Source of the DNA: Hymenobacter sp. PAMC 26628 | GTDB lineage: Bacteria > Bacteroidota > Bacteroidia > Cytophagales > Hymenobacteraceae | NCBI RefSeq assembly: GCF_001562275.1 | Contig: NZ_CP014304.1 | Location: 2,542,001 to 2,606,000 of the forward strand | Length of the DNA stretch: 64,000 nt | Direction: 5' to 3' | Shown here: piece after piece, positions 1 to 7,530 of the stretch | Layout: every line of letters begins with the position of its first letter | How positions within the stretch are numbered: the stretch's first letter is position 1 | Made by a program: the position numbers and the translations under genes | The notes under the pieces: generated by a model | The model's input: the letters and a program-made list of their open reading frames with translations, nothing else | Told to the model about the DNA's origin: nothing | The model's database searches: none

Positions 1-667
1 AAATCACCGAGTACCAGGTGTTTTCCAGCATCAGCACCCGGTCGCCGATGGCAATGCCCAGGGCCCCACCGCTGGCCCCCTCGCCAATAATGACGCAGAT
101 AACCGGCACCTTCAGCATGAACATCTCCTTGAGGTTGCGGGCAATGGCCTCGCCCTGCCCCCGCTCCTCGGCCTCCAGGCCCGGAAAGGCGCCGGGCGTG
201 TCAATCAGCGTCACGATGGGCACGTTGAATTTTTCGGCCAGCTTCATCAGGCGCAGGGCCTTGCGGTAGCCCTCGGGGTTGGGCATGCCGAAGTTGCGAA
301 ACTGGCGCTGCTTGGTATTGTGGCCCTTTTGCTGCCCGATGAACATCACCGGCTGCCCATCTATTTCGCCGAAGCCGCCCACCATGGCCTTGTCGTCGGC
401 CACAGTGCGGTCGCCGTGCAGCTCCACAAATTTCTGGGCCATCCCATCTATGTAGTCTAGGGTGTAGGGCCGCTCGGGGTGGCGCGAGAGCTGCACCCGC
501 TGCCAACGCGTGAGGTTAGCGTAAGTTTCTTTCTTGAGGTTTTTGATTTTGGCCTCCAATGCCGTCACGGCATTGGTCACGTCCACGTCGCTATCGGCGG
601 CCAGACGCTGCATTTCCTGGAGCTTGCCCTCAAGGGCAGCGATGGGTTGTTCAAAATCGAGTAGCAT
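1..667 (-). CDS. accA: Acetyl-CoA carboxylase carboxyltransferase subunit alpha (3' end outside window)
   Basis: Encodes the alpha subunit of the carboxyltransferase half of acetyl-CoA carboxylase, which moves the carboxyl group from biotin to acetyl-CoA in the first step of fatty-acid synthesis. The reading frame starts at the ATG at 665-667 ([16 protein letters not shown]) and runs off the left edge after about 222 residues. It shows the helical N-terminus and the family signatures [55 protein letters not shown] and [16 protein letters not shown], which bind the CoA thioester and form the crotonase-fold active site. The length so far fits the usual 315-320 residues. A core gene and a firm anchor for the chromosome side of the accessory region. 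Identification is very secure. Confidence 0.97.
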   Translation of the reverse strand, partial: MLLDFEQPIAALEGKLQEMQRLAADSDVDVTNAVTALEAKIKNLKKETYANLTRWQRVQLSRHPERPYTLDYIDGMAQKFVELHGDRTVADDKAMVGGFGEIDGQPVMFIGQQKGHNTKQRQFRNFGMPNPEGYRKALRLMKLAEKFNVPIVTLIDTPGAFPGLEAEERGQGEAIARNLKEMFMLKVPVICVIIGEGASGGALGIAIGDRVLMLENTWYSVI

Positions 668-752
668 TGCGGGCACGGCTGGTGGAAGAAGCGAGTTGAT
701 ACGTTGGCAGACGGCCCCGGGGCCCATCCAACTCCGCCAAAAAAGCGGTTGG

Positions 753-760
753 CAAAGGTA
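753..760 (-). promoter_or_regulatory. Possible -7 promoter element for accA
   Basis: Read on the minus strand this is TACCTTTG, which matches the Bacteroidota -7 consensus TAnnTTTG, about 90 bases upstream of the accA start. A convincing -33 TTG at the usual spacing is not obvious, so the call is tentative. Confidence 0.35.
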
Positions 761-861
761 AATCATCCGCCGTTGGCGCGCCCACCAAAAAACAATGAGC
801 CTGAAAAACAACAGACAAGCTCCAAAACCAGGTGCCGTAAGGAGAAAAAATGCCTCCCATC

Positions 862-893
862 TTGCAAACGCCCATTTTCTTACCCTACCTTTG
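862..893 (+). promoter_or_regulatory. Bacteroidota-type promoter for tRNA-Asp
   Basis: A TTG at 862-864 lies 21 bases before TACCTTTG at 886-893, the classic Bacteroidota -33/-7 pair. It sits about 45 bases before the mature 5' end of the tRNA, so a short leader is expected. Confidence 0.6.
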
Positions 894-937
894 TATCACC
901 AAAACGGAAAAACACACGGTTTTTCAGTTCGGTAAAC

Positions 938-1011
938 GGTTTGGTAGTTCAGTTGGTTAGAATGCCGCCCTGTCACGGCGGAGGTCGCGGGTTCGAGTCC
1001 CGTCCAGACCG
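938..1011 (+). tRNA. tRNA-Asp (GTC)
   Basis: The 74-base sequence folds as a full cloverleaf. The acceptor arm GGTTTGG (938-944) pairs with CCAGACC (1004-1010) with one G-T wobble. The anticodon stem CCGCC/GGCGG flanks the loop CTGTCAC with anticodon GTC at 972-974. The T arm is GCGGG-TTCGAGT-CCCGT and the discriminator base is G1011. CCA is not encoded. A tyrosine recombinase follows about 160 bases downstream, so the 3' end of this tRNA may be an attachment site. Confidence 0.97.
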
Positions 1012-1027
1012 CAACCGTTCGTAACGG

Positions 1028-1080
1028 AAACCCCTAAAAGTCGCTCCCCTGGTAACAGAAGCGGTTTTTAGGGGTTTTTT
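1028..1080 (+). terminator. Rho-independent terminator after tRNA-Asp
   Basis: AAACCCCTAAAA at 1028-1039 pairs with TTTTAGGGGTTT at 1066-1077 and is followed by a T run. It would end the tRNA transcript before the recombinase gene. Confidence 0.7.
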
Positions 1081-1170
1081 GCTTTTGGACGATTTGGCAT
1101 TTGTACCCCGATTTGGCTGGATTTGGCTCCCAATTGCGCTCCCAATTGCACCCCCCAAACCAACCGTTTT

Positions 1171-2487
1171 ATGCTGACCATTCAGTTTGACCGCCGGGCC
1201 GACCGCCCGGATGCCGCGGGGCGCTGCCCCATCCATTTACGGGCGTACTTCGACGGGCTGCGGCTGCGCGTGGCCACCCGGGAAAAGTGCCTTAGCACCG
1301 AGTGGAACGCCGAGAAAGGCAAATTCAAGAAGCCCTTTCCGGGCTTGACCGAGGCCAACGAGTACCTGGAAATGCTGACCGAAAGGATGCAGGCGCGGTA
1401 CCGGCAGTTGCGTTCGGCGGGGGCGGCGGTAACGGTTGAGGCGCTAAAAGCGGCACTCGCTCCGCCGGCAGCGGCGGCGCCCAAAGCGGAGGAGCCGGCC
1501 CCAATTATGCTGACGGACCTTTACGCTGACTACCAGGCGGCCCTGAAGGCGCGGGGCAACCTGGCGCAGTCGCTGGTGTCGGTGGCCACCACCCTCACCC
1601 ACCTGAACGGGTTTGAAAAGGTGCTCAGGCGCCAGCTGCTGCTCAGCGATTACGACCTGGCCCTGCACGACAAGTTTTTGGCCTACCTGCGCGAAAAAAA
1701 GAAGCTGGGGCAGAACACGGTGTGCAAAACGGTGAAGCACTTGAAGGCCTTTCTGCGCTACGTGCGCGAAGACCGACGCATGCCAGTGGCCGTAGAAGCA
1801 CGGGAGATGAAGATCCGCTGGGCCGAGGTGGAGAAGGTGTACCTGAGCGCCGCCGAACTGGCTTTGCTGGAAAAAGCCCTGCTGCCCTCTGCACTGGTGG
1901 CGACTCGGGACGCGTTCCTGTTCTGCTGCTACACCGGGCTGCGGCACTCGGACTTGACGGAGCTCAGCCAAGCCAACGTGCAAACCTGGGACGGCAGCCG
2001 CATCCTGCGGCTAACGCAGACCAAAACGCGCACGGCGGTCAGCATTTACCTCACGCCCCCGGCGGCGGCTTTGCTGGACAAGTACGACGGGACGCGGGCC
2101 CACTTGCTGCCGGCGACGTCGAACCAGGTGATGAACCGCAACCTGAAGCGCATCGCGCAACTGGCCGGGCTGCGGGACCTGGTGGAAGTGGTGACCATTG
2201 AGGAAGGCAAGGTGGTGAAGCGGCAGCAGCCCAAGCACGAGCTGGTGAGCATGCACACGGCGCGGCACACGTTCGCGGTGCTCTCGCTGATGCGGGGGCT
2301 GCCGGTGGCGGTGCTGCAGAAGGTGCTGGGCCACGCCAAGATTCAAACCACGATGCTCTACGCCAAGATAGTGGAGGATTTTCAGCACCAGGAGATGCGG
2401 CGGATTTGGGAGTTTGGGGGCGCGGCGGCGCCGGGTGGGGCCCCGGCGGCCAACCCGGTTTGCGTAATTGAGGCAGCGGTGGCGTAA
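1171..2487 (+). CDS. Tyrosine recombinase (phage/ICE-type integrase)
   Basis: A site-specific tyrosine recombinase of about 438 residues with the usual Bacteroidota layout: an arm-binding N-terminus (MLTIQFDRRADRPDAAGRC and the EKCLSTEWN segment), a SAM-like core-binding domain, and a C-terminal catalytic domain. Catalytic residues are visible as Arg in YTGLRHSDLTEL, HxxR in HTARHTFAVLSL, and LGHAKIQTTMLYAKI with the nucleophilic Tyr. I chose the ATG at 1171 because it begins the conserved arm-binding strand; an in-frame start at 1123 would add a proline- and cysteine-rich leader. It lies just downstream of tRNA-Asp, suggesting it once integrated an element there. No second copy of the tRNA 3' end is obvious, so the element's far end is not located. 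It appears intact. Confidence 0.93.
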   Translation: MLTIQFDRRADRPDAAGRCPIHLRAYFDGLRLRVATREKCLSTEWNAEKGKFKKPFPGLTEANEYLEMLTERMQARYRQLRSAGAAVTVEALKAALAPPAAAAPKAEEPAPIMLTDLYADYQAALKARGNLAQSLVSVATTLTHLNGFEKVLRRQLLLSDYDLALHDKFLAYLREKKKLGQNTVCKTVKHLKAFLRYVREDRRMPVAVEAREMKIRWAEVEKVYLSAAELALLEKALLPSALVATRDAFLFCCYTGLRHSDLTELSQANVQTWDGSRILRLTQTKTRTAVSIYLTPPAAALLDKYDGTRAHLLPATSNQVMNRNLKRIAQLAGLRDLVEVVTIEEGKVVKRQQPKHELVSMHTARHTFAVLSLMRGLPVAVLQKVLGHAKIQTTMLYAKIVEDFQHQEMRRIWEFGGAAAPGGAPAANPVCVIEAAVA

Positions 2488-2504
2488 ACACGCACCCAAA
2501 ACGG

Positions 2505-2542
2505 AAAGGCTCGGCTTGGCAACGGCCAACGCCGGGCTTTTT
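2505..2542 (+). terminator. Terminator after the recombinase
   Basis: The arms AAAGGCTCGGC and GCCGGGCTTT, with inner TTGGC/GCCAA pairing, form a hairpin closed by a T run just after the recombinase stop codon. Confidence 0.65.
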
Positions 2543-2726
2543 ACTTGGGTACCCCACGCAGGAGGTCGGCCGGCACAGGTTGGGCCGGCCCTTTGGGGCC
2601 CAAGTCGCAGCCAACCTTAAAGCAGCTACCCTTGAATCAGCCTTGTTTTGAAGGTAGGACGTTATTTGGGGGTAATTTTGAGGCCAGGTTGGGGAGCTAA
2701 CCTTTAATTCGACTTGTTTTGATGCC

Positions 2727-2960
2727 AATGCCGTGGTTATTCGCCAGGGCGGCAGCGGCCCCCGCGCGGGCAAGGCCATCTACACGCCGCCCGGGGCGCG
2801 GGCGTGGCGGAAGCCAAGCTCGACAACTTGGTGGCGTTCCTCAACGACGACGAGGCCTATCCGCTGCACCCGCTGCTGAAGATGGCCATCGGGCACTACC
2901 AATTCGAAGCTATTCACCCGTTCCAGGAATCTAAGCGCACCACTTGCCCAATCAAATGCT
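2727..2960 (+). pseudogene. Fic-family protein remnant, cut at the HPF motif
   Basis: Two fragments in different frames resemble the N-terminal half of a Fic (AMP-transferase) protein. The first reads VIRQGGSGPRAGKAIYTPP; after a frameshift near 2800 the second continues GVAEAKLDNLVAFLNDDEA and then MAIGHYQFEAIHPFQ. In Fic proteins HPF opens the catalytic HPFxxGNGRxxR motif; here the reading breaks right after HPF, so the GNGR part is missing. It cannot encode an active enzyme. It lies downstream of the recombinase, as expected for decayed accessory DNA. Family assignment rests on motif order seen by eye. Confidence 0.6.
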
Positions 2961-3015
2961 CGAGCGCGTAAGCGGCTCGGCCAACGGTACTGGTCGCGGC
3001 GCGCTGGACAGTTAA

Positions 3016-3072
3016 AGTGTTCATTATTCTTGAGTGTTCATAAATAGTGAACGCTCAAGAATAATGAACACT
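3016..3072. repeat. 25-bp near-perfect inverted repeat
   Basis: The arm at 3016-3040 and the arm at 3048-3072 are reverse complements with one mismatch, separated by taaatag. The motif GTGTTCA/TGAACAC occurs twice in each arm. It is AT-rich, has no T tract and sits beside decayed DNA, so it may be an operator, a small element end or a cruciform. The rest of 2961-3264 shows no recognisable gene. Confidence 0.75.
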
Positions 3073-3264
3073 CAGGCAGAAGGCAAAGGAATAGCGCATG
3101 GAACCAGGGCGCGACACCTGGACGTGGACTTGAGCAGCACCGCGACTTACAAGACCGAATCGAAGCACTGTACCTTTTTTAAGGGACTGCAAGCACAGCG
3201 GCGACACCCGAGAATTTCCGAACCAAGTCGGCACCGCTGAGTACATCAAACGGAATTTGGCCGA

Positions 3265-3705
3265 CTATCCTTTGTTAAACTCGCCGATGTGCCACAAGAT
3301 GCCAGAGGGGTCGATGACGAAACCCTCCTTGCCCCAGGCCTCCTGCCGAATAGGCATAATTCGTACGCCCTCGTACTTACTGGGCAAGTCCAGCGCCGCT
3401 AGTTCCGCCCAATGCTGCTCCACGTCCGCAACTTCCAAAAACAGCATGGTGTTGTCAACCCAGTCTTGCACGTAGGCATCCTGCAGGTAAAAGCCTACGC
3501 TCAGTAGCGAGAAGTACGACATAACTGGTGAAAGAACCACTTCGGTGAAACCGAAAGCGCGGTAAAAACGGCGCGAAACGGCGAAGTCTTTGGCTCCGAT
3601 AAAGGGACGGATAGAAAGGGGTTGTGAGGGCATGTTGTCAGAAGGTGAGGAAGATTCTTGCGGAATGGGGCCAGCATTGCGGGGTAAAATAGGCTTCTTG
3701 GCCAA
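3265..3705 (-). CDS. VOC (glyoxalase/bleomycin-resistance) superfamily protein
   Basis: A small protein of the vicinal-oxygen-chelate fold, a metal-dependent family that includes glyoxalase I, dioxygenases and antibiotic-binding proteins. Visible features are the beta-alpha-beta-beta-beta repeats: RPFIGAKDFAVSRRFYRAFGF at the start, then YFSLLSVGFYLQDAYV, NTMLFLEVADVEQHW and the closing segment GFVIDPSGILWHIGEF. The ATG at 3633 (MPSQPLSIRP) fits the family start better than the upstream one at 3705. The substrate cannot be told from the sequence. It stands alone, convergent with the decayed region before it. Confidence 0.85.
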   Translation of the reverse strand: MAKKPILPRNAGPIPQESSSPSDNMPSQPLSIRPFIGAKDFAVSRRFYRAFGFTEVVLSPVMSYFSLLSVGFYLQDAYVQDWVDNTMLFLEVADVEQHWAELAALDLPSKYEGVRIMPIRQEAWGKEGFVIDPSGILWHIGEFNKG

Positions 3706-3771
3706 CTAGTCGTTGAGGCAGGGGCGGGCAAGGACGTTCTGGCTACCTACTGTCCACGCAGCTCGACCGCC

Positions 3772-4234
3772 TTAGGCGCGCAGGGCCCCCACGTGCCGGT
3801 AGGTGTTCAGGAGCACGCCCGTGGCCGTGGCCTGCGTGCTGACGAGCGCGAGCTCGCGCGGGGCGGCCCGGTCCAAGAAGAAGCGCTTGCCGAAACCAGG
3901 CGTTTTTGGCCAGCTGCTGCACCTGAGCTAGGCTGCTCACCCGCATCCAGGTGAAGGCCATACCCTGGGTGCGGCTCCAGAAGTGGCAGCGGGCCTCGGC
4001 CGCCGTGGCGTGCAGTAGCAGCTGAAACACCTGCCCCCCGGCCCCGGCCCCCCGGCCCCGGCCCAGCGGCCCCGGCCCAGCGGCCCCGGCCCAGCGGGCC
4101 TCTACCGTGGCGCCCGCGGCCCCGGCCGGGCCGCATTCTACCTGCTGAAAGCCGGTGCGGGCCAGCCAGGCGGCTACGGGGACCACCAGGTCCCGGCAAT
4201 CCGCCGGTAAGCCGTAGGGAGCAGAAGCTTCCAT
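3772..4234 (-). pseudogene. Uncharacterised protein, frameshifted near its 3' end
   Basis: A protein of about 155 residues that I do not recognise. The frame from the ATG at 4234 (MEASAPYGLPADCRDLVVPV) is sensible up to SLAQVQQLAK; then a five-A run on the coding strand near 3908-3912 shifts the frame. Removing one A gives KTPGFGKRFFLDRAAPREL and a natural end HVGALRA followed by TAA at 3772. The middle is swollen by a GC-rich repeat that encodes Gly/Ala/Pro/Arg-rich sequence. Either a real frameshift or a homopolymer error; the protein family is unknown. Confidence 0.55.
4033..4097. repeat. GC-rich tandem repeat inside the gene at 3772-4234
   Basis: Direct copies of a 14-base unit (cagcggccccggcc) follow runs of ccccgg. 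The repeat explains the low-complexity Gly-Ala-Gly-Pro stretch of the protein and is a likely site of slippage. Confidence 0.8.
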
Positions 4235-4354
4235 CGTGTTTGCGTGACTTCGCGGCAGGCTTCGTTACTTGCCGCAGTGGTCGTACAAACATACAAGTAT
4301 AAGCTCTATTGAGCTATCATAATTGTGCTTAAAAAATGAGTTTGTAAACACAAA

Positions 4355-4855
4355 ATGGCGCAAACCAATATTAATGAGAGACTAAAATTTCTGATTGAAG
4401 CTCTCGGCATGAGTGCTAGAGCATTCAGCGCAGCAATAGGCTCAGGAGACACTAATACCCGCAACTATCTTGATAGAGGCTCAAAGCCAGGAGCAGACTA
4501 TCTGGAGAAGATCATGCGCCGATTTGAGACCGTCAATTCGGCGTGGCTGATCACAGGTGATGGCGAGCCTTTCCTACCTGGGGCCCCAGCACCAGGTACG
4601 CTCACTCAAACCCAGAAAAAAAATCGGCAAAGCCAAAAGGGCAGCCAGGGGAACTTCATCCAGACCAACCATGGGGTCATCAGCTACAGCATCGCGGACT
4701 GCGAGAAGGAACGCGATACATACAAAGCCAGCGTCGAGAGCTATAAGAAGGAAGTAGAGCTACTGCGCGAGCAGCTGGCCATGAAGGATACCGTGATAGC
4801 AGCTAAAGACCAGACCATCGATTTGCTTAAGGAGAAAGCAGGCCGATCAAATTAA
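4355..4855 (+). CDS. Helix-turn-helix (XRE/CI-like) regulator with coiled-coil tail
   Basis: The first 75 residues look like a phage-repressor type helix-turn-helix: NINERLKFLIEALGMSARAF, then IGSGDTNTRNYLDRGSKP, then the YLEKIMRRFETVNSAWLITG pattern in which the regulator chooses a DNA site and ends in a W-L-GDGEPF motif common in Bacteroidota repressors. A low-complexity linker leads to a C-terminal coiled coil (about residues 110-160, ADCEKERDTYKASVESYKKE). There is no peptidase domain, so it should not be RecA-cleaved. It is followed four bases later by the MltR-like gene, so the two probably form one transcript. AT-richer than its neighbours, suggesting transfer. Confidence 0.8.
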   Translation: MAQTNINERLKFLIEALGMSARAFSAAIGSGDTNTRNYLDRGSKPGADYLEKIMRRFETVNSAWLITGDGEPFLPGAPAPGTLTQTQKKNRQSQKGSQGNFIQTNHGVISYSIADCEKERDTYKASVESYKKEVELLREQLAMKDTVIAAKDQTIDLLKEKAGRSN

Positions 4856-4859
4856 TTCT

Positions 4860-5471
4860 ATGAAAAAGCCCCTATCAGAAGCATTAATAGATAAAATGAC
4901 TATTGTATTCAGCACTAGGGACGAGCTGAATAAAGAATCAGATAGGGGCTGCTGTTTAATGGCAGCAGCTTTTCTTGATGAAGAACTTCGTGATCTACTT
5001 GCTATTAAATTAGTAGGCTCTAAAAAGTCGCTCGATCAACTATTCGAGTTCAATGGCCCACTCGGCTCTTTCTCCGCAAGAATTAAAATGTGCTTCGCCC
5101 TAGGCCTTATCAGCGAACTGGCATTGCATGATTTAGAGATTATTAGAAAGATAAGAAATGAATTTGGGCATAAGCATAAGCCAATAAGTTTTAATACTCC
5201 TGAATTCAAGGCTAGGATTGATAATCTAAAGGGCCATCTATATGAGCCTAATAAAGCTGAACCGAAGCATATTTTTATTAATTGTGTAGTGGGCATCTTG
5301 GCTCAAATTCACGGTTCTGGCTTCACTATCAAAAAGTTTGTAGAACAAAAAGCTCCGCCCGTGCCTAGCGCCGAACTAAAAAAGCGCGTGGAAGAATCAC
5401 CTACCGAAACAGCTTTTGAAATGATTGAGCAGCTTATTGAGAAAATAGCTAAGAGCTCCGGCAAGGAATAG
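4860..5471 (+). CDS. MltR-family protein
   Basis: The central part matches the MltR (mannitol operon repressor) family: LNKESDRGCCLMAAAFLDEE, then GPLGSFSARIKMCFALGLIS, then LEIIRKIRNEFGHKHK. In enterobacteria MltR dampens mannitol operon expression without a classic DNA-binding domain. There is no mannitol gene nearby here, so that role is unlikely; the conserved helical core with NEFGH is probably used for another control or toxin-antitoxin-like task with the upstream regulator. About 203 residues, with a lysine-rich extension after residue 160. It ends inside a strong hairpin terminator. Family call is solid, function is unknown. Confidence 0.8.
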   Translation: MKKPLSEALIDKMTIVFSTRDELNKESDRGCCLMAAAFLDEELRDLLAIKLVGSKKSLDQLFEFNGPLGSFSARIKMCFALGLISELALHDLEIIRKIRNEFGHKHKPISFNTPEFKARIDNLKGHLYEPNKAEPKHIFINCVVGILAQIHGSGFTIKKFVEQKAPPVPSAELKKRVEESPTETAFEMIEQLIEKIAKSSGKE

Positions 5472-5501
5472 AATTTCTTGCCGGAGCTCTTAGCTATTTT
5501 C
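5441..5501. terminator. Perfect 25-bp inverted repeat terminator
   Basis: 5441-5465 and 5477-5501 are perfect reverse complements with an 11-base loop that contains the stop codon of the MltR-like gene. A-rich on the left and T-rich on the right, it should work as a terminator in either direction. Confidence 0.85.
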
Positions 5502-5581
5502 TAGTTACTAAATGAGAAGCTACGCCCATGATAAACAATATCGTGGGCATCCGTCTACTTTTCACGTTTATAGACCAGACC

Positions 5582-5770
5582 ATGAAGAATTTTATCGAAG
5601 TTCCTACTTCAGATGGAAAACGACTGATAAATACAAATGCCATTGTGCAAGTGCGTACCAGGGAAGACGGCACTACACACATTCGGTTAAATCAAGGTTC
5701 CGAATCCAGCTTTGTTGTAGCAAATTTGGATTACGCAAGCGTGGTAGAACTAATTGCGCAAGCACAGTAA
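5582..5770 (+). CDS. Small conserved-looking protein, unknown function
   Basis: A 62-residue protein read from the ATG at 5582 (MKNFIEVPTSDGKRLIN). Its predicted beta pattern, a short strand, an N-x-x-I-V-V turn, THIRLNQGSESSFVV and a final helix VVELIAQ, resembles small LytTR- or FlbD-like beta proteins, but I cannot assign a family. An in-frame ATG at 5528 would add 18 residues, mostly hydrophobic. It follows the terminator and is close to the next small gene. Confidence 0.5.
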   Translation: MKNFIEVPTSDGKRLINTNAIVQVRTREDGTTHIRLNQGSESSFVVANLDYASVVELIAQAQ

Positions 5771-5788
5771 TTATAACCGTGCGAATTA

Positions 5789-5971
5789 ATGGCTCGAAAA
5801 CCTTCCCTCCCCACTAAAAAACCGCTTACTATTGCTCAGCTGAGTGTAAAAATTCAGCGGCTTGGCGAAACCATCGAGAAGAATAGATTAGCTAACGATA
5901 TAAAATACAAATCATTAGAATTTTTATTGTTTGATTATCAATGCGTTGTTAAGGCTTTTAAAATTAGCTAA
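5789..5971 (+). CDS. Small basic protein, probably truncated by an IS element
   Basis: Starts at an ATG 18 bases after the previous gene. The first 37 or so residues (MARKPSLPTKKPLTIAQL, then a helix IQRLGETIEKNRLAND) look natural. The remainder overlaps the end of the IS5-like element, so the original C-terminus has probably been lost. No function can be given. Confidence 0.4.
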   Translation: MARKPSLPTKKPLTIAQLSVKIQRLGETIEKNRLANDIKYKSLEFLLFDYQCVVKAFKIS

Positions 5972-6834
5972 GCCTGCACACAATTGAAAAACCTCTTCCA
6001 ATTTCACTTTTTTTCTCATTCTGTTCTCCTGGCGCAGGATAAAAAAGGATTTCATCTTCGCAAGTGCATTTTCTACGGCTACCCGTTCACGAGCAAGTAG
6101 GCGATTTATCGCTCGCTGCCAAGCGTTAATCGGGTTATTTTTGCTAGCCTTAAACGGAATGAAAATGCGTTCACTTATGCCCAGATTCTTAATTCCCTGA
6201 AAGCCTAGGTCAACATGAAGTGTATAGTTTTTTAAGCAAATACCGGCTAGCATATCTTTTAAAATGGCAAAATCCTGTTGCCTGCCGCTATAGCCCTTAC
6301 TGATTAATTTTATTTGTCGGTCTAGGGTGCTAAGTAGCAGAAACTTTAGGGTGTGAAGTTTTTTTTACCGCTATAGTGCTCTCGTTGAATTTCTTGATTA
6401 GCAGCTCGTTCAATTGGTATTTCGGTCACATCAATCACTAAGTCTTCTATGCCCGCGAAATACTCGTCGAATGCCCGCTGATTGGCAAAAATTGCTTGAC
6501 TAGCCGGCATTACTTGGTGCAAAGCAGCTTTTAAACAGGGTTTAAGTAGCTCCAAATACTGACTCACCGCATACTCAGAGATGTTAAAATAAACGCCCAT
6601 ATTTAACAAAGTTGGATACGCTTTTAAATAGTGCAGAATAAAAAATAAAGCCTCTTTTTTATCCGTAAGCACCGGCTTCTTGCCCGCGTGCAACAAGGTC
6701 TTTTTAGGGGTATAATATAACTCGAACGCAACAGCAAGTTTTTCGAATTCGGAAAGCGTTAACCCAGTAGTTGCTTTATATTGACGGTCTGTGCGAGTGT
6801 GATGATAAATACTAGGCATTTATTTTATACGCAA
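5897..6834. mobile_element. IS5-family-like insertion sequence
   Basis: About 0.94 kb, containing one transposase gene in two frames. The ends carry imperfect inverted repeats around TATAAAATA(C)AAAT (left near 5900, right near 6825). The exact ends and target duplication could not be fixed. It separates the small gene at 5789 from the kinase at 6802 and may have trimmed both. Confidence 0.7.
5924..6819 (-). CDS. IS5-family-like transposase made by -1 frameshift
   Basis: Two overlapping frames encode one DDE transposase. The first frame starts at 6819 (MPSIYHHTRTDRQYKATTGL) with an N-terminal helix-turn-helix (LNMGVYFNISEYAVSQYL) and the first catalytic Asp in LVIDVTEIPIER, up to HYSGKKN. 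At an eight-A run (6359-6366) a -1 shift gives KKKLHTLKFLLLSTLDRQI, and the frame then runs without a stop through DFAILKDMLAG and LHVDLGFQGI (second Asp) to a C-terminal Glu in RVAVENALAKMK. The A8 site suggests programmed frameshifting, known for several IS5-family groups, though a homopolymer error is possible. Confidence 0.75.
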
Positions 6835-7530
6835 AATATTGATAAACAGTTAATAAAAACCTTATTAGAGAATTTCACAACCTTGCTCACGGCTTTTGCG
6901 AGTCACGACATTAAAAATGCCATCCACAACATGGACGGTGTAGTATCGCAATTAAGTGTTGACACCATCACTGAGGATGAAATATTACTCATAAGAGAAT
7001 GTGCCAACCGGCTGAGAGATTCATTGGATGAGTTTACCAACATTGGTCTTCCGCAAGACACCAATGTTATTGAGCCTTTTGAAATTGTCCGGCTCATGTC
7101 TTCGATAAGTATTTTACACAGACATGACCTGAAATACGAAAACATACACTACAAAGTAGTGTACTTGCTTGATAAATCGACCGTAATTAGCCAGAATTTC
7201 CATTGGCTTGTGCAGTCTCTTAATAACATAGTTATTAATTCTAAGATTGCTCTACGCAACACCCAAGACAAAAAGATTCAGATTACACTATCTTGCGATG
7301 ACAATTCGGTAACTATTCTGATTAGCGATAATGGCATTGGAATACCTCCCGAGAATAAGCCAAAAGTATTTACAGCTTACTTTACTACCACAGGTGGTAG
7401 CGGGATAGGATTAGCTCACGTAGCAAACGTCATGAAGCAAATCAACGGCAAGGTTGAATTAACCGAAGAAGCTGGTTTTACTACAACCGTCAAGTTAAAT
7501 TTCCCCTTAAAATGCGACACTCCATCTTAG
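6802..7530 (+). CDS. Histidine kinase, partner of the REC-nuclease protein
   Basis: A soluble sensor kinase of about 242 residues. The histidine-containing helix is FASHDIKNAIHNMDGVV, which matches the HDxKN form of the H-box. The HATPase follows with N-box NNIVINSKIAL, G1 box ISDNGIGIPPE, F-box VFTAYFTTT and G2 box GGSGIGLAHV. It ends in a normal C-terminus (TTVKLNFP). There is no membrane segment and no clear sensor domain: the N-terminus (MINTRHLFYTQNIDKQ) lies over the IS end, so the original sensor part may be lost. It overlaps the next gene by 19 bases, so they are translationally coupled. Likely phosphorylates the receiver domain encoded downstream. Confidence 0.85.
   Translation: MINTRHLFYTQNIDKQLIKTLLENFTTLLTAFASHDIKNAIHNMDGVVSQLSVDTITEDEILLIRECANRLRDSLDEFTNIGLPQDTNVIEPFEIVRLMSSISILHRHDLKYENIHYKVVYLLDKSTVISQNFHWLVQSLNNIVINSKIALRNTQDKKIQITLSCDDNSVTILISDNGIGIPPENKPKVFTAYFTTTGGSGIGLAHVANVMKQINGKVELTEEAGFTTTVKLNFPLKCDTPS

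Noticed and set aside
3034..3240. A 68-codon open frame on the plus strand
   Set aside because: It starts inside the inverted repeat and shows no conserved pattern.
5789..7530. The small gene at 5789 and the kinase at 6802 as one gene split by the IS5-like element
   Set aside because: Joining the flanks at the likely IS ends does not give a shared frame, and no target duplication could be fixed. Not supported.
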